Assembly: GCA_002395865.1 (NCBI GenBank)
Contig: DGVE01000013.1
Coordinates: forward strand, 1 to 18,690
From: Lachnospiraceae bacterium UBA4292
GTDB lineage: Bacteria; Bacillota; Clostridia; Lachnospirales; Lachnospiraceae
Direction of reading: 5' to 3'
Length of the DNA stretch: 18,690 nucleotides
Position numbers and translations under genes: made by a program. Positions 8,158 to 15,296 of this stretch are shown one piece after another. Within the stretch, counting starts at the first letter, position 1. The number at the start of each line of letters is the position of its first letter. Below the pieces are notes generated by a model. The model was given only the letters and a program-made list of their open reading frames with translations, was not told the origin of the DNA and did no database searches.

Positions 8158-8631
8158 ATGAATTTTTTTGAAGAAATAGTGACTAACAGGGTGCTGATGA
8201 GCGGCATCATCGCCTGGATGACTGCCCAGGTGGTGAAGTTCCTCATCCACGGCGCGATCGACAAGGCCTTCAGGCTTGAGAGACTGTTCGGCGACGGAGG
8301 AATGCCAAGCGCTCATTCGGCTACAGTGACTTCCATGGCTACCATGGCGGCCATAACCTATACACTTAACTCCTTTGAGTTTGCGATATCAGCCATGCTC
8401 GCGATCATAGTGATGCATGACGCGCACGGGGTCAGGCGGGAGACCGGTAAGCAGTCGGTGGTATTGAACAACATTATGGAGACATTTTCCGCGATGCAGG
8501 TCGACGGAAAGTGGAGCGAGGAGAAGCTTAAGGAGTTCATAGGGCACACACCGCTTCAGGTGGCCGCCGGGTTTATCGTGGGCCTTGTCGTCGGCCTGAT
8601 AATGGGCTACGGCGTGTTCGGGGTAATCTAA
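8158..8631 (+). CDS. Divergent PAP2 family (DUF212) membrane protein
   Basis: The 157-residue product has the signature of the divergent PAP2 family. GDGGMPSAHSATVTSM (about residues 46-61) corresponds to the phosphatase SxxxH-like motif. MHDAHGVRRETGKQS follows further on, with hydrophobic segments before, between and after. A final helix of about 20 residues lies at the C terminus. The family is distantly related to lipid phosphatases of the PAP2 type; its true substrate is not established, and the sequence does not reveal it. The start ATG has AGGGAAAG upstream. The aspartate kinase follows after 26 nt, so cotranscription is likely, although no functional link between the two is known to me. 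Confidence 0.85.
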   Translation: MNFFEEIVTNRVLMSGIIAWMTAQVVKFLIHGAIDKAFRLERLFGDGGMPSAHSATVTSMATMAAITYTLNSFEFAISAMLAIIVMHDAHGVRRETGKQSVVLNNIMETFSAMQVDGKWSEEKLKEFIGHTPLQVAAGFIVGLVVGLIMGYGVFGVI

Positions 8632-8657
8632 AGATCTTGCAGAAAGGGTATCATAAA

Positions 8658-9977
8658 ATGAAGAAGGTAGTTAAGTTCGGCGGAAGCTCATGCGCGAGCG
8701 CCGCACAGTTTGAGAAGGTAGGACAGATAATAAATGCAGACCCTGCGAGGAGATATGTTGTAGTATCCGCTCCGGGCAAGAGATACAACAGCGACACGAA
8801 GGTCACAGATATGCTCTATCACGCGTACGACCTGTGTGTAAACGGGGGAGACTTCAGGACGATCATGGATAAGGCGTTGAAGCGCTATGACGAGATCGTG
8901 GAGGGGCTTAATATAAAGCTCGACCTCTCGGAGGATTTCGAGATCATAGCCGCGCAGTTCGATCAGAAGGCCGGCACCGACTACGCGGCTTCACGCGGCG
9001 AGTATTTAAACGGAAAGGTGGCTGCTGCGTACCTCGGATATGAATTCATAGATGCAGCGGATGTCATCTTCTTCGACAATGACGGCAATTTTCTGCCCGA
9101 TGAGACAAACGATGTGCTCTCAAAGAGACTTGCGGGTGTCGAGAGGGCGGTGGTACCGGGCTTCTACGGTTCGCAGCTCAACACAAAGGTGAAGACCTTC
9201 TCCAGAGGCGGCTCGGATGTGACCGGCTCCATAGTGGCCAAGGCCATCCACGCGGACATCTACGAGAACTGGACCGATGTGAGCGGCTTCCTGGTAGCGG
9301 ACCCGAGGATCATCGACAGGCCGAAGGTCATCAATATGATCACATATAAGGAACTTCGCGAGCTTGCGTACATGGGCGCGTCTGTGCTACATGAGGATGC
9401 CATCTTCCCTGTAAGACGCGAGGGCATCCCGATCAATATAAGAAACACGAATGCTCCCGAGGATCCGGGTACGATGATCGTCGAGAGCACCTGCGCGAAG
9501 TCGGATTACACCATCACCGGTATCGCCGGCAAGAAGGGCTTCGTCGGAGTGTTCATCGAGAAGGATATGATGAACTCCGAGATAGGCTTCGGCAGAAAGG
9601 TGCTGCAGGCATTCGAGGACAACAACATCTCCTTCGAGCACATGCCCTCAGGCATCGACACCATGACCATAGTCGTTCATCAGAGTGAGTTCGAGGAGAA
9701 GGAGCAGAGAGTGCTCGCGGCCATCCATCGTCTGGCCAAGCCCGACACAGTGAACCTCGTTACAGACCTTGCGCTCATCGCAGTCGTTGGACGCGGCATG
9801 AAGGACAACCGCGGTACTGCGGGACGTATCTTCTCGGCTCTCGCGCACGCGCGAATTAACGTAAGGATGATCGATCAGGGCTCCTCCGAGCAGAACATAA
9901 TCATCGGTGTGGAGAACAAGGATTTCGAGCTTGCCATCAGAGCCATATACGATATTTTCGTAGTTACAAGGGTATAA
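8658..9977 (+). CDS. Aspartate kinase
   Basis: The 439-residue product catalyses ATP-dependent phosphorylation of aspartate, the first step toward lysine, threonine, methionine and diaminopimelate. It opens with the kinase motif VVKFGGSS (K6-S11), has FSRGGSDVTGS in the middle of the amino-acid-kinase domain, and ends with two ACT-like regulatory regions (about 285-439) including VGRGMKDNRGTAGRIFSAL and INVRMIDQGSSEQNI. This length and the tandem ACT domains fit a single-chain, feedback-regulated aspartokinase; which amino acid inhibits it cannot be read here. ATG 8658 is preferred over an in-frame TTG at 8637 because AGAAAGGG lies upstream and the family begins at MKKVVKFGG. A clear terminator follows. 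Confidence 0.93.
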   Translation: MKKVVKFGGSSCASAAQFEKVGQIINADPARRYVVVSAPGKRYNSDTKVTDMLYHAYDLCVNGGDFRTIMDKALKRYDEIVEGLNIKLDLSEDFEIIAAQFDQKAGTDYAASRGEYLNGKVAAAYLGYEFIDAADVIFFDNDGNFLPDETNDVLSKRLAGVERAVVPGFYGSQLNTKVKTFSRGGSDVTGSIVAKAIHADIYENWTDVSGFLVADPRIIDRPKVINMITYKELRELAYMGASVLHEDAIFPVRREGIPINIRNTNAPEDPGTMIVESTCAKSDYTITGIAGKKGFVGVFIEKDMMNSEIGFGRKVLQAFEDNNISFEHMPSGIDTMTIVVHQSEFEEKEQRVLAAIHRLAKPDTVNLVTDLALIAVVGRGMKDNRGTAGRIFSALAHARINVRMIDQGSSEQNIIIGVENKDFELAIRAIYDIFVVTRV

Positions 9978-9987
9978 AAGATATTGA

Positions 9988-10019
9988 ACGGATCGCAGCT
10001 TTTGCGGTCCGTTTTTTTT
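9988..10019 (+). terminator. Intrinsic terminator after the aspartate kinase gene
   Basis: ACGGATCGCA (9988-9997) pairs with TGCGGTCCGT (10003-10012) over 10 bp including one G-U pair, around a 5-nt loop. The hairpin is followed directly by a run of eight T. It isolates the aspartate kinase transcript from the large gene downstream. Confidence 0.92.
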
Positions 10020-10053
10020 CGGAAAAAGCTGAATTTATGTTTTTTTATTATGT

Positions 10054-10083
10054 TTGCTGGACATCTGCTGGACAGGATATATT
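10054..10083 (+). promoter_or_regulatory. Probable promoter of the 973-residue protein gene
   Basis: TTGCTG (10054-10059) and TATATT (10078-10083) are separated by 18 bases, 54 nt before the start codon. The stretch after the terminator is A/T-rich. The -10 region could also be read as TAAAAT a few bases further on. A 9-bp direct repeat covers the -35 box and spacer. Confidence 0.5.
10055..10074 (+). repeat. Tandem 9-bp repeat over the -35 region, possible operator
   Basis: TGCTGGACA occurs exactly at 10055-10063 and again at 10066-10074, an 11-bp period. This places the two copies on nearly the same face of the helix. The position over the -35 box and spacer would suit a regulator binding site. 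The function is inference. Confidence 0.5.
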
Positions 10084-10136
10084 AAAATCGTGGCAAGTGA
10101 TCTGATACTTATGTAAATGATCTTAGGAGGTAATAT

Positions 10137-13058
10137 ATGCCAACACTCTACGAAAAGAAAAATCCAACAACAATACCCGGTTTCGTCAACGTTGACAAGA
10201 CGATCACCTTGCCGAACGGAGAAAAAAAGCAGGTTACGATTAAGCGCCCCAAGCCCGGAATGGGTTTTGATATCCTGACGGATGAGGTCCTTTCAAACAA
10301 TAATCTCGATGTTCTGAATAAGTTCGCCGAAGAGAATAAGGATGAACTTGAAAAGCCTGAGAATGCTCCGGCGAAAAGATACATAAAAGCCCGCATACGA
10401 ACTGAGAAAAAGTTCAGAAAGCTCAGAGCCGATGCAAAGCAGAAGGCGGCTCTGGGTGTAGCGCCGAAGAAACCCGAGCTGGACGAAAAGGATGGTTTCA
10501 TCGGCTTGGCTTCTGTCAAGTACCCGGATTATCAGACCAGCTCAAACGGATGCTGGTCCATATCGTATTCCGCTCTGTTAATGAGCAGGGGAGTGGACCT
10601 GTCCCAGGAGGAGATACGTCAGTGGCGCCCGGATTATGATGAGAATCTGTCTGATGACCTGAAGCCGAGCGAGGAGCGCATGATCCTTATGAATACCGAC
10701 GATATCAATTCAATATATCAGAACGCGGATCTGGCTCTGAGAGTGCTGCCGAATACTGCGGTCAATACTTTTAAGCTGGAACCTTTTTCTGAACAACAGC
10801 TTTCTATAGATGATAAGCAACTTGAAGATTTTCAGGTTGATGCAGCCGCTGAAGCTTACAATTATCAGGTCAAGAGACAGCTTCAGGATACCATCTCTGA
10901 GGCACTTGTTGTGCATCGCTCTCCGATAGCTGTGGCATTGGACGGCCATTATGTGACCATTACCGGTATCAGCGAGGACGGAAACACGATCCGCTATGAG
11001 GATTCTCGCGGTGCGGAAAAGAATTCTCCTCGAACAAATACGATGTCGCTTGACGAGCTTATACATAACGGTCTGTACCTGCATGAGCATAAAGGCGAAA
11101 AGGTCATGCCTACAGGTATTGAGATCACCTGGTTAAGTGATCTGCCGCAGGCACACTATGCTGATCCTCAGAAGCCACTCATGAGCAACAAGCACGGCGA
11201 CTATGTCAAAATGGGTGATGACGGTTCTATAAAAATATCGATCCCCGACGATGTCTCGGGTCTTTCCGAAAGCGGTAAATCAGCAGATGGACAGATGAAC
11301 GGCAAGGCTGTCGATGAGATGATGCTGCTTGATTCGAAGGAACTTTCCGAGGCCCTCGGCGGTCAGAAGGTCACCGGATGGGGACCCGGCGGCAAGGTGA
11401 TGATCGGCAGCAAGAGCACATATTATCCGAAGAATACTGTGCAGCTGGGAGATCCAAAGCTGGTCAAGAAGGCCTATAGTAACGGTATAAAAGCATTCGA
11501 GGCTGCATACGATACCATCTCGAAGCGTATTTTCACGGAGGATGCCCTAAAGGAGTTAAAGGAATACAGAAAGCTTCTTCGCGCTGTTTCAAATGACGAC
11601 ATTACTCCGGAAGAGAAGAAGGAGAAAATCGCGGGACTCAAAGGCTTCTATGATCTGCTGACAAAGAAGGATAAGGAAGGTGATAAGTGTAATTTTGAGG
11701 TCATCACCTCCGACTTAAACGACAAGGCCCGGAAAGAACTGATAGAGCAGCTGAAGAAGGTAAACGATCTGTTCGGACTGGGAAGGGATGCTGATATAAA
11801 GCGCTTCCGCGAGATACATGAAGATCTTGCTGAAGCGTATAAGAGGGAAAAAGAAAAGGCTAAAGAGGAATCGCTGGGTATCGCCTTTAAACAGAGCGTC
11901 CGCAGTGCTTTTGTCAAAACACTGGAGATTGCAAAAGAAAAGTATGACAATCTCGGGGAAAACGAATATGGGGACATGAGGCTGGCGGTAATTGAGAGCT
12001 CGGACGAGGCTATCGAGAACAATCTGGCCTACGTAGCTGCAGCATGGGTGCTTCAGAAGAGGATGCTGGATAATAATATCAATCCTCCCTATCCCGACAA
12101 GGAAGAGGTTTATGCCCTCGTTCCCAAGATGAAGGAATCGGAAGCATTTAAGATGACGCTGAACGGCTCCAGAGCCTGGCTCGAGAATCCGAGAAAATCA
12201 AGGGATTGGACCTATAATGAGCAGGAATACTGCATGCAGGAGTTCCTCAGGGAATATACGGAGAATGCCAAGGCCTTCGAGCTTGATGATCAGGATCTGG
12301 CTCGTTATGAGATACCGGAGTGGAAGAAGCCCGAGATAAAGATGAAGACTGCCGGGATCGCAGACCGTCTGGAACGGACCGGGACGGGTTCATATACAGG
12401 TCTGGGTATAATCTCAAGACGCAAGAACAGTGATGCATTCGATAAGGTGAAGAAGGCGATCAGAAACTATTCGAAGAAGAAATCGCCCAGCGCGGGAGAT
12501 ACCAGAAAAGCCTGCAAAACAGTGCTCGGTTATCTCGAGGGCAAGTCGAGAGTCCGGACAAGAGCGTTCGGAAGGACCAGATTCAATGAGTGCATGAGCT
12601 TCCTTTCACTTGTCATGCCTGAGGCGGAATTCGCGGAGTACTGCAGACAGATAAACGCTTCCAGAGGCGTCAGTGCCGGACACGAGAAGTTCATAGGACC
12701 CGAGAGCTTTCTTACACCCGATACGACCTGCAACGATGTGATAAACAGCGCGAGGGAGAAGATAAATGCCGGTAGTGCCGGTGACCGCGACTATGCGAGG
12801 CTCATTGCCTGCGCAGATATTTCGGTGATCAACGGCGAAGTCGATCTGACACAGAGCTGCGCCTCCAAAGAAAAGAAGCAGGCGCTTCTCACAAAGACCG
12901 AGAGTGTACTGGCCGATCCGAGATTTAAAAATTTCATGAGCAGTATGTCGAAGGATGTTATGAATGCGCTGGTAAATGCGGATGCGACCGCAGTCGGTGA
13001 CGCATGGGCGCAGTACAAGAACGTTCATTCACTTGAGGAGGCGGCAGCAGTTTTTTAA
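10137..13058 (+). CDS. Large protein with putative papain-like cysteine protease domain and long helical region
   Basis: The 973-residue product is not a family I can name. Residues 130-142 contain QTSSNGCWSIS, matching the papain-like pattern of an oxyanion Gln (Q133) six residues before a nucleophile Cys followed by Trp (C139). GHYVTITGISEDGN supplies a His (H271), and YEDSRG an Asp (D289) 18 residues later, as in C39-like and papain-fold peptidases. Residues about 1-125 are charged, 330-440 are mixed, and 443-960 are mainly charged helices, with a conserved-looking block GRTRFNECMSFLSLVMPEAE near 812. There is no signal peptide or membrane helix, so it is cytoplasmic or exported by an unseen route. 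ATG 10137 follows a perfect AGGAGG by 6 nt. Codon use is more A/T-rich than in its neighbours, and it stands as a single-gene unit. Protease activity is inference. Confidence 0.7.
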   Translation: MPTLYEKKNPTTIPGFVNVDKTITLPNGEKKQVTIKRPKPGMGFDILTDEVLSNNNLDVLNKFAEENKDELEKPENAPAKRYIKARIRTEKKFRKLRADAKQKAALGVAPKKPELDEKDGFIGLASVKYPDYQTSSNGCWSISYSALLMSRGVDLSQEEIRQWRPDYDENLSDDLKPSEERMILMNTDDINSIYQNADLALRVLPNTAVNTFKLEPFSEQQLSIDDKQLEDFQVDAAAEAYNYQVKRQLQDTISEALVVHRSPIAVALDGHYVTITGISEDGNTIRYEDSRGAEKNSPRTNTMSLDELIHNGLYLHEHKGEKVMPTGIEITWLSDLPQAHYADPQKPLMSNKHGDYVKMGDDGSIKISIPDDVSGLSESGKSADGQMNGKAVDEMMLLDSKELSEALGGQKVTGWGPGGKVMIGSKSTYYPKNTVQLGDPKLVKKAYSNGIKAFEAAYDTISKRIFTEDALKELKEYRKLLRAVSNDDITPEEKKEKIAGLKGFYDLLTKKDKEGDKCNFEVITSDLNDKARKELIEQLKKVNDLFGLGRDADIKRFREIHEDLAEAYKREKEKAKEESLGIAFKQSVRSAFVKTLEIAKEKYDNLGENEYGDMRLAVIESSDEAIENNLAYVAAAWVLQKRMLDNNINPPYPDKEEVYALVPKMKESEAFKMTLNGSRAWLENPRKSRDWTYNEQEYCMQEFLREYTENAKAFELDDQDLARYEIPEWKKPEIKMKTAGIADRLERTGTGSYTGLGIISRRKNSDAFDKVKKAIRNYSKKKSPSAGDTRKACKTVLGYLEGKSRVRTRAFGRTRFNECMSFLSLVMPEAEFAEYCRQINASRGVSAGHEKFIGPESFLTPDTTCNDVINSAREKINAGSAGDRDYARLIACADISVINGEVDLTQSCASKEKKQALLTKTESVLADPRFKNFMSSMSKDVMNALVNADATAVGDAWAQYKNVHSLEEAAAVF

Positions 13059-13146
13059 CGCATTACCATCCTTGGTTATTTATTACAATGAAAAGCCGCG
13101 CTTCAGTGTGCATATTGCCGAAAAATATTAAATTTTCAGAAATTTG

Positions 13147-13175
13147 CTGACAAGCCACCGAAAATCTGTTAAGAT
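13147..13175 (+). promoter_or_regulatory. Extended -10 promoter for the Tudor-like protein gene
   Basis: CTGACA (13147-13152), 17 bases, then TAAGAT (13170-13175), with a TG one base before the -10 box. The start codon is 72 nt further on. The rest of the 13059-13247 gap is A/T-rich; I see no convincing terminator for the large gene in it. Confidence 0.5.
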
Positions 13176-13247
13176 ACTGAATATACTGCAGAACGTGATC
13201 GTTAGAATGCATAATATGCGCTCACTGGAAATGAGGTAATACAGATT

Positions 13248-13598
13248 ATGTTTAAGGGAAAGAGGGTCGTACACGGAAAATACGGTAGCGGAGAAGTTAT
13301 AGGTATCTCGGAGGGAAGGATCCATATCGTTTTCGACGGCGAGGAGAAGGCCTTTCCGTATCCGGATTCCTTCGAAAGATTTTTGAGATTTGAGGAAGAG
13401 GAGTGCCAGAAGCTCGTGAACGGCGAGCTCGAGGGAAGAAAAAATGCCGACGCAGCGGCACTTCGGGAGAGGACCATCCAGTTTAAGATGATGGATCTCG
13501 AGAGAAGGAAGGAGAGAAAGGAGAAGGCGGAGCGCGCCCGAAAGGCTGCCGCCGCCAGAGCCCTGCCCGTCACCGAGGCGAGAAACAGGCAGGGGTAG
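13248..13598 (+). CDS. Small Tudor/SH3-like protein with charged helical tail, function unknown
   Basis: The 116-residue product begins with a compact beta-rich module (about residues 1-48): GKRVVHGKYGSGEVIGISEG, then RIHIVFDGEEKAFPYPDSFERFL. The VxHxxYGxGxV...VxFxxGEExF pattern recurs in small nucleic-acid- or RNA-polymerase-associated SH3/Tudor-like modules, but I cannot name the family. The rest (about 49-110) is a highly charged, probably coiled helix rich in Arg, Lys and Glu. It has its own promoter, a GAGG ribosome site 11 nt before ATG, and ends 7 nt before the oppositely oriented HAD gene. Its terminator lies inside that gene. Confidence 0.7.
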   Translation: MFKGKRVVHGKYGSGEVIGISEGRIHIVFDGEEKAFPYPDSFERFLRFEEEECQKLVNGELEGRKNADAAALRERTIQFKMMDLERRKERKEKAERARKAAAARALPVTEARNRQG

Positions 13599-13605
13599 TC
13601 TGACG

Positions 13606-14256
13606 TTAAGCTAAAATATGTTCCATAAGCTGTGCCGTGGTGTCGCATACCACGGCACCTTTTTTTATGAGGAAGTCCCGGTCCTTAAAGCCCCATGACA
13701 CGGCCACCATATCCGTTTTCGAAGCAGCTGCGGTGAGTATATCCACATCGGAATCGCCTATGTAGATGGTATCTTCGCGGCGCACATTAAGCTTGTTCAG
13801 GACATATTCCACGATGGCGGGGTCGGGCTTGGTCTTTCTGTACGGCACGTCGCCTGCCCAGATATCGAAGAGCCCGTCAAAGTATTTACGGCAGAGCTCA
13901 CCGACCGAGGGCTCCGGCTTGTTGGAGACGACAGCGGTCATTATGCCCTTAGCGCGGATCTTCTGAAGAAGTTCCACTATGCCGTCGTATGGTTTAGTCA
14001 GCTCGGCGCAGTGTGCTCTGTAATAGGGAAGGTAGTCGCCGAGGAGCCTGTCCACGGTCTTCGCGTCCGTCCCCTCCGGAAGTGCTCTCTCAAAAAGCAC
14101 ACGGCTTCCGTTTCCCACGAAGGAGCGTATCTCCAAGAGCGAGTGCTCGGGGTATCCGGCGCCGCGGAGTATGTGATTGACCGCGTTTTTAAGGTCTGAA
14201 AGAGTGTCAAGTATGGTGCCGTCCATATCGAATACGGCTAATCTGTATCGGGGCAT
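13606..14256 (-). CDS. HAD-family phosphatase, phosphoglycolate-phosphatase-like
   Basis: The 216-residue product shows the HAD phosphatase motifs in order: FDMDGT (nucleophile D10 and acid D12), VVSNKPE for motif II, a lysine in RKTKPDP for motif III, and YIGDSDVD for motif IV. A helical cap of about 65 residues sits between motifs I and II, as in the Gph/PgmB group (subfamily IA). Such enzymes remove phosphate from 2-phosphoglycolate or other small phosphoesters; specificity cannot be told from sequence. The ATG at 14256 has AGAAAGGA just upstream and a strong promoter further up. Its 3' end contains the terminator of the convergent gene. Confidence 0.85.
   Translation of the reverse strand: MPRYRLAVFDMDGTILDTLSDLKNAVNHILRGAGYPEHSLLEIRSFVGNGSRVLFERALPEGTDAKTVDRLLGDYLPYYRAHCAELTKPYDGIVELLQKIRAKGIMTAVVSNKPEPSVGELCRKYFDGLFDIWAGDVPYRKTKPDPAIVEYVLNKLNVRREDTIYIGDSDVDILTAAASKTDMVAVSWGFKDRDFLIKKGAVVCDTTAQLMEHILA
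13632..13667 (+). terminator. Intrinsic terminator for the Tudor-like gene, inside the opposing CDS
   Basis: GTGCCGTGGT (13632-13641) and ACCACGGCAC (13649-13658) form a perfect 10-bp stem with a 7-nt loop, followed by CC and a run of seven T on the plus strand. On the minus strand no T run follows, so it acts only on plus-strand transcription. The whole structure lies within the last codons of the minus-strand HAD gene. Confidence 0.85.
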
Positions 14257-14282
14257 GGTGGTCCTTTCTGATGGATCTTTTC

Positions 14283-14306
14283 TTTACAAGAGGTTTTACA
14301 AGAGGT
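14283..14306. repeat. Perfect 12-bp tandem repeat at the HAD promoter start site
   Basis: TTTACAAGAGGT occurs twice with no gap (14283-14294 and 14295-14306). It begins at the end of the -10 box of the minus-strand promoter and runs through the predicted start site near 14298 into the leader. The position suits an operator or an mRNA 5' element. Confidence 0.6.
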
Positions 14307-14333
14307 TATATCACATCCCGACATTTTTTTCAA
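14305..14333 (-). promoter_or_regulatory. Sigma-A-type promoter for the HAD phosphatase gene
   Basis: On the minus strand TTGAAA (14328-14333), 17 bases, TATAAC (14305-14310). Both boxes are near consensus. A small palindrome, ACATTT with AAATGT (14321-14337), overlaps the -35 box. Confidence 0.7.
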
Positions 14334-14360
14334 ATGTTTTCGCATTCGCTCAATTTTTTG

Positions 14361-14389
14361 TTTATTTTTCCTGCGAGATGTGCTATCAT
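14361..14389 (+). promoter_or_regulatory. Extended -10 promoter for aroE-aroK
   Basis: TGCTATCAT (14381-14389) is an extended -10 box, with TTTATT as a weak -35 at 17 bases spacing. The start codon of aroE is 37 nt downstream. It is divergent from the HAD promoter, in a 170-bp gap. Confidence 0.55.
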
Positions 14390-14426
14390 ATGCTATTAAG
14401 GGAACTTTGGACTGTTTGGAGGCATT

Positions 14427-15293
14427 ATGGACAGAATCGACGGCAGGACCCGCGTCCTCGCGCTTATAGGATCGCCCGTGGGACACTCATTTTCACCGGC
14501 CATGTATAATCTCAGCTTTGAAAAGCTGGGACAAAACTTTGTGTATGTGGCGTATGATGTGAAGGAGGATGAGGTCGGACGAGCGCTCGATGCCTTCAGA
14601 CTGTTTAACTACCGTGGAGGCAATGTCACCATGCCGTGCAAGACGGCGGCAGCCAGGTGCGTGGATCGTCTCTCCCCGGCAGCCAAGCTTATCGGCGCGG
14701 TCAATACGATAGTAAATGACGGCGGAGTGCTGACGGGACACAACACCGACGGCGAGGGCTTCGTCAATAATCTAAAGAGCCACGGAGTAAGCGTAAAGGG
14801 CAAAAGGATAGTGATCGCCGGAAGCGGCGGCGCTGCGGTGTCCATTGCCGCGCAGTGCGCTCTGGACGGGGCGGGAAGCCTCGTGATGTTAAAAAGAGTG
14901 AATAATTCATTTGCAAGGGCGGTAGAAAACGCAAAAAGGATATCCTCGGCCTCCGGCGTGAGATTCGATGTGTGCGACGCGGACGATGCGCCGCTCGTGG
15001 CACAGGTGATGGAGTCGGCGGATATATTCGCTAACGGAACGCCTCTGGGCATGAGGCCGGCGTATGAAAGCGAGAGCCCGATAAGGGATGCCGCCATGCT
15101 CCATGAGGGACTCGTGGTTGCGGATGCGGTGTATAACCCTGCACAGACGAGGCTTCTTAAGGAGGCGGGGGAGCGCGGATGCGTGTGCGTAGGAGGCAAG
15201 GGCATGCTATTGTGGCAGGGAGTGGCGGCATTTAAGCTGTTCACCGGGCTCGATATGCCGGTGGATGAAGTCAGGGAAAGATTTTTTAGTTAG
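14427..15293 (+). CDS. aroE: Shikimate dehydrogenase
   Basis: The 288-residue product reduces 3-dehydroshikimate to shikimate with NADPH. It has the substrate motif IGSPVGHSFSPAMYN (S21, S23), the catalytic lysine in NVTMPCKTAA (K72), NTDGEGF with D108, and a nucleotide-binding glycine loop GSGGAA (about 132-137). The usual NRT that selects NADPH is replaced by LKRVNNSFARA, which is closer to YdiB-type quinate/shikimate dehydrogenases, so cofactor preference is uncertain. GGAGG lies 4 nt before ATG 14427, and the gene has its own promoter. aroK follows after 3 nt, supporting a shikimate-pathway operon. Confidence 0.93.
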   Translation: MDRIDGRTRVLALIGSPVGHSFSPAMYNLSFEKLGQNFVYVAYDVKEDEVGRALDAFRLFNYRGGNVTMPCKTAAARCVDRLSPAAKLIGAVNTIVNDGGVLTGHNTDGEGFVNNLKSHGVSVKGKRIVIAGSGGAAVSIAAQCALDGAGSLVMLKRVNNSFARAVENAKRISSASGVRFDVCDADDAPLVAQVMESADIFANGTPLGMRPAYESESPIRDAAMLHEGLVVADAVYNPAQTRLLKEAGERGCVCVGGKGMLLWQGVAAFKLFTGLDMPVDEVRERFFS

Positions 15294-15296
15294 TGT

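Noticed and set aside
13059..13146. Possible terminator after the large protein gene
   Set aside because: The stretch is A/T-rich, with only imperfect A/T palindromes and no GC-rich stem with T run.
14609..15244. A 211-residue minus-strand frame opposite aroE
   Set aside because: It lies wholly within aroE, is biased to Ser, Pro, Ala and Leu, and has no motif or ribosome site.
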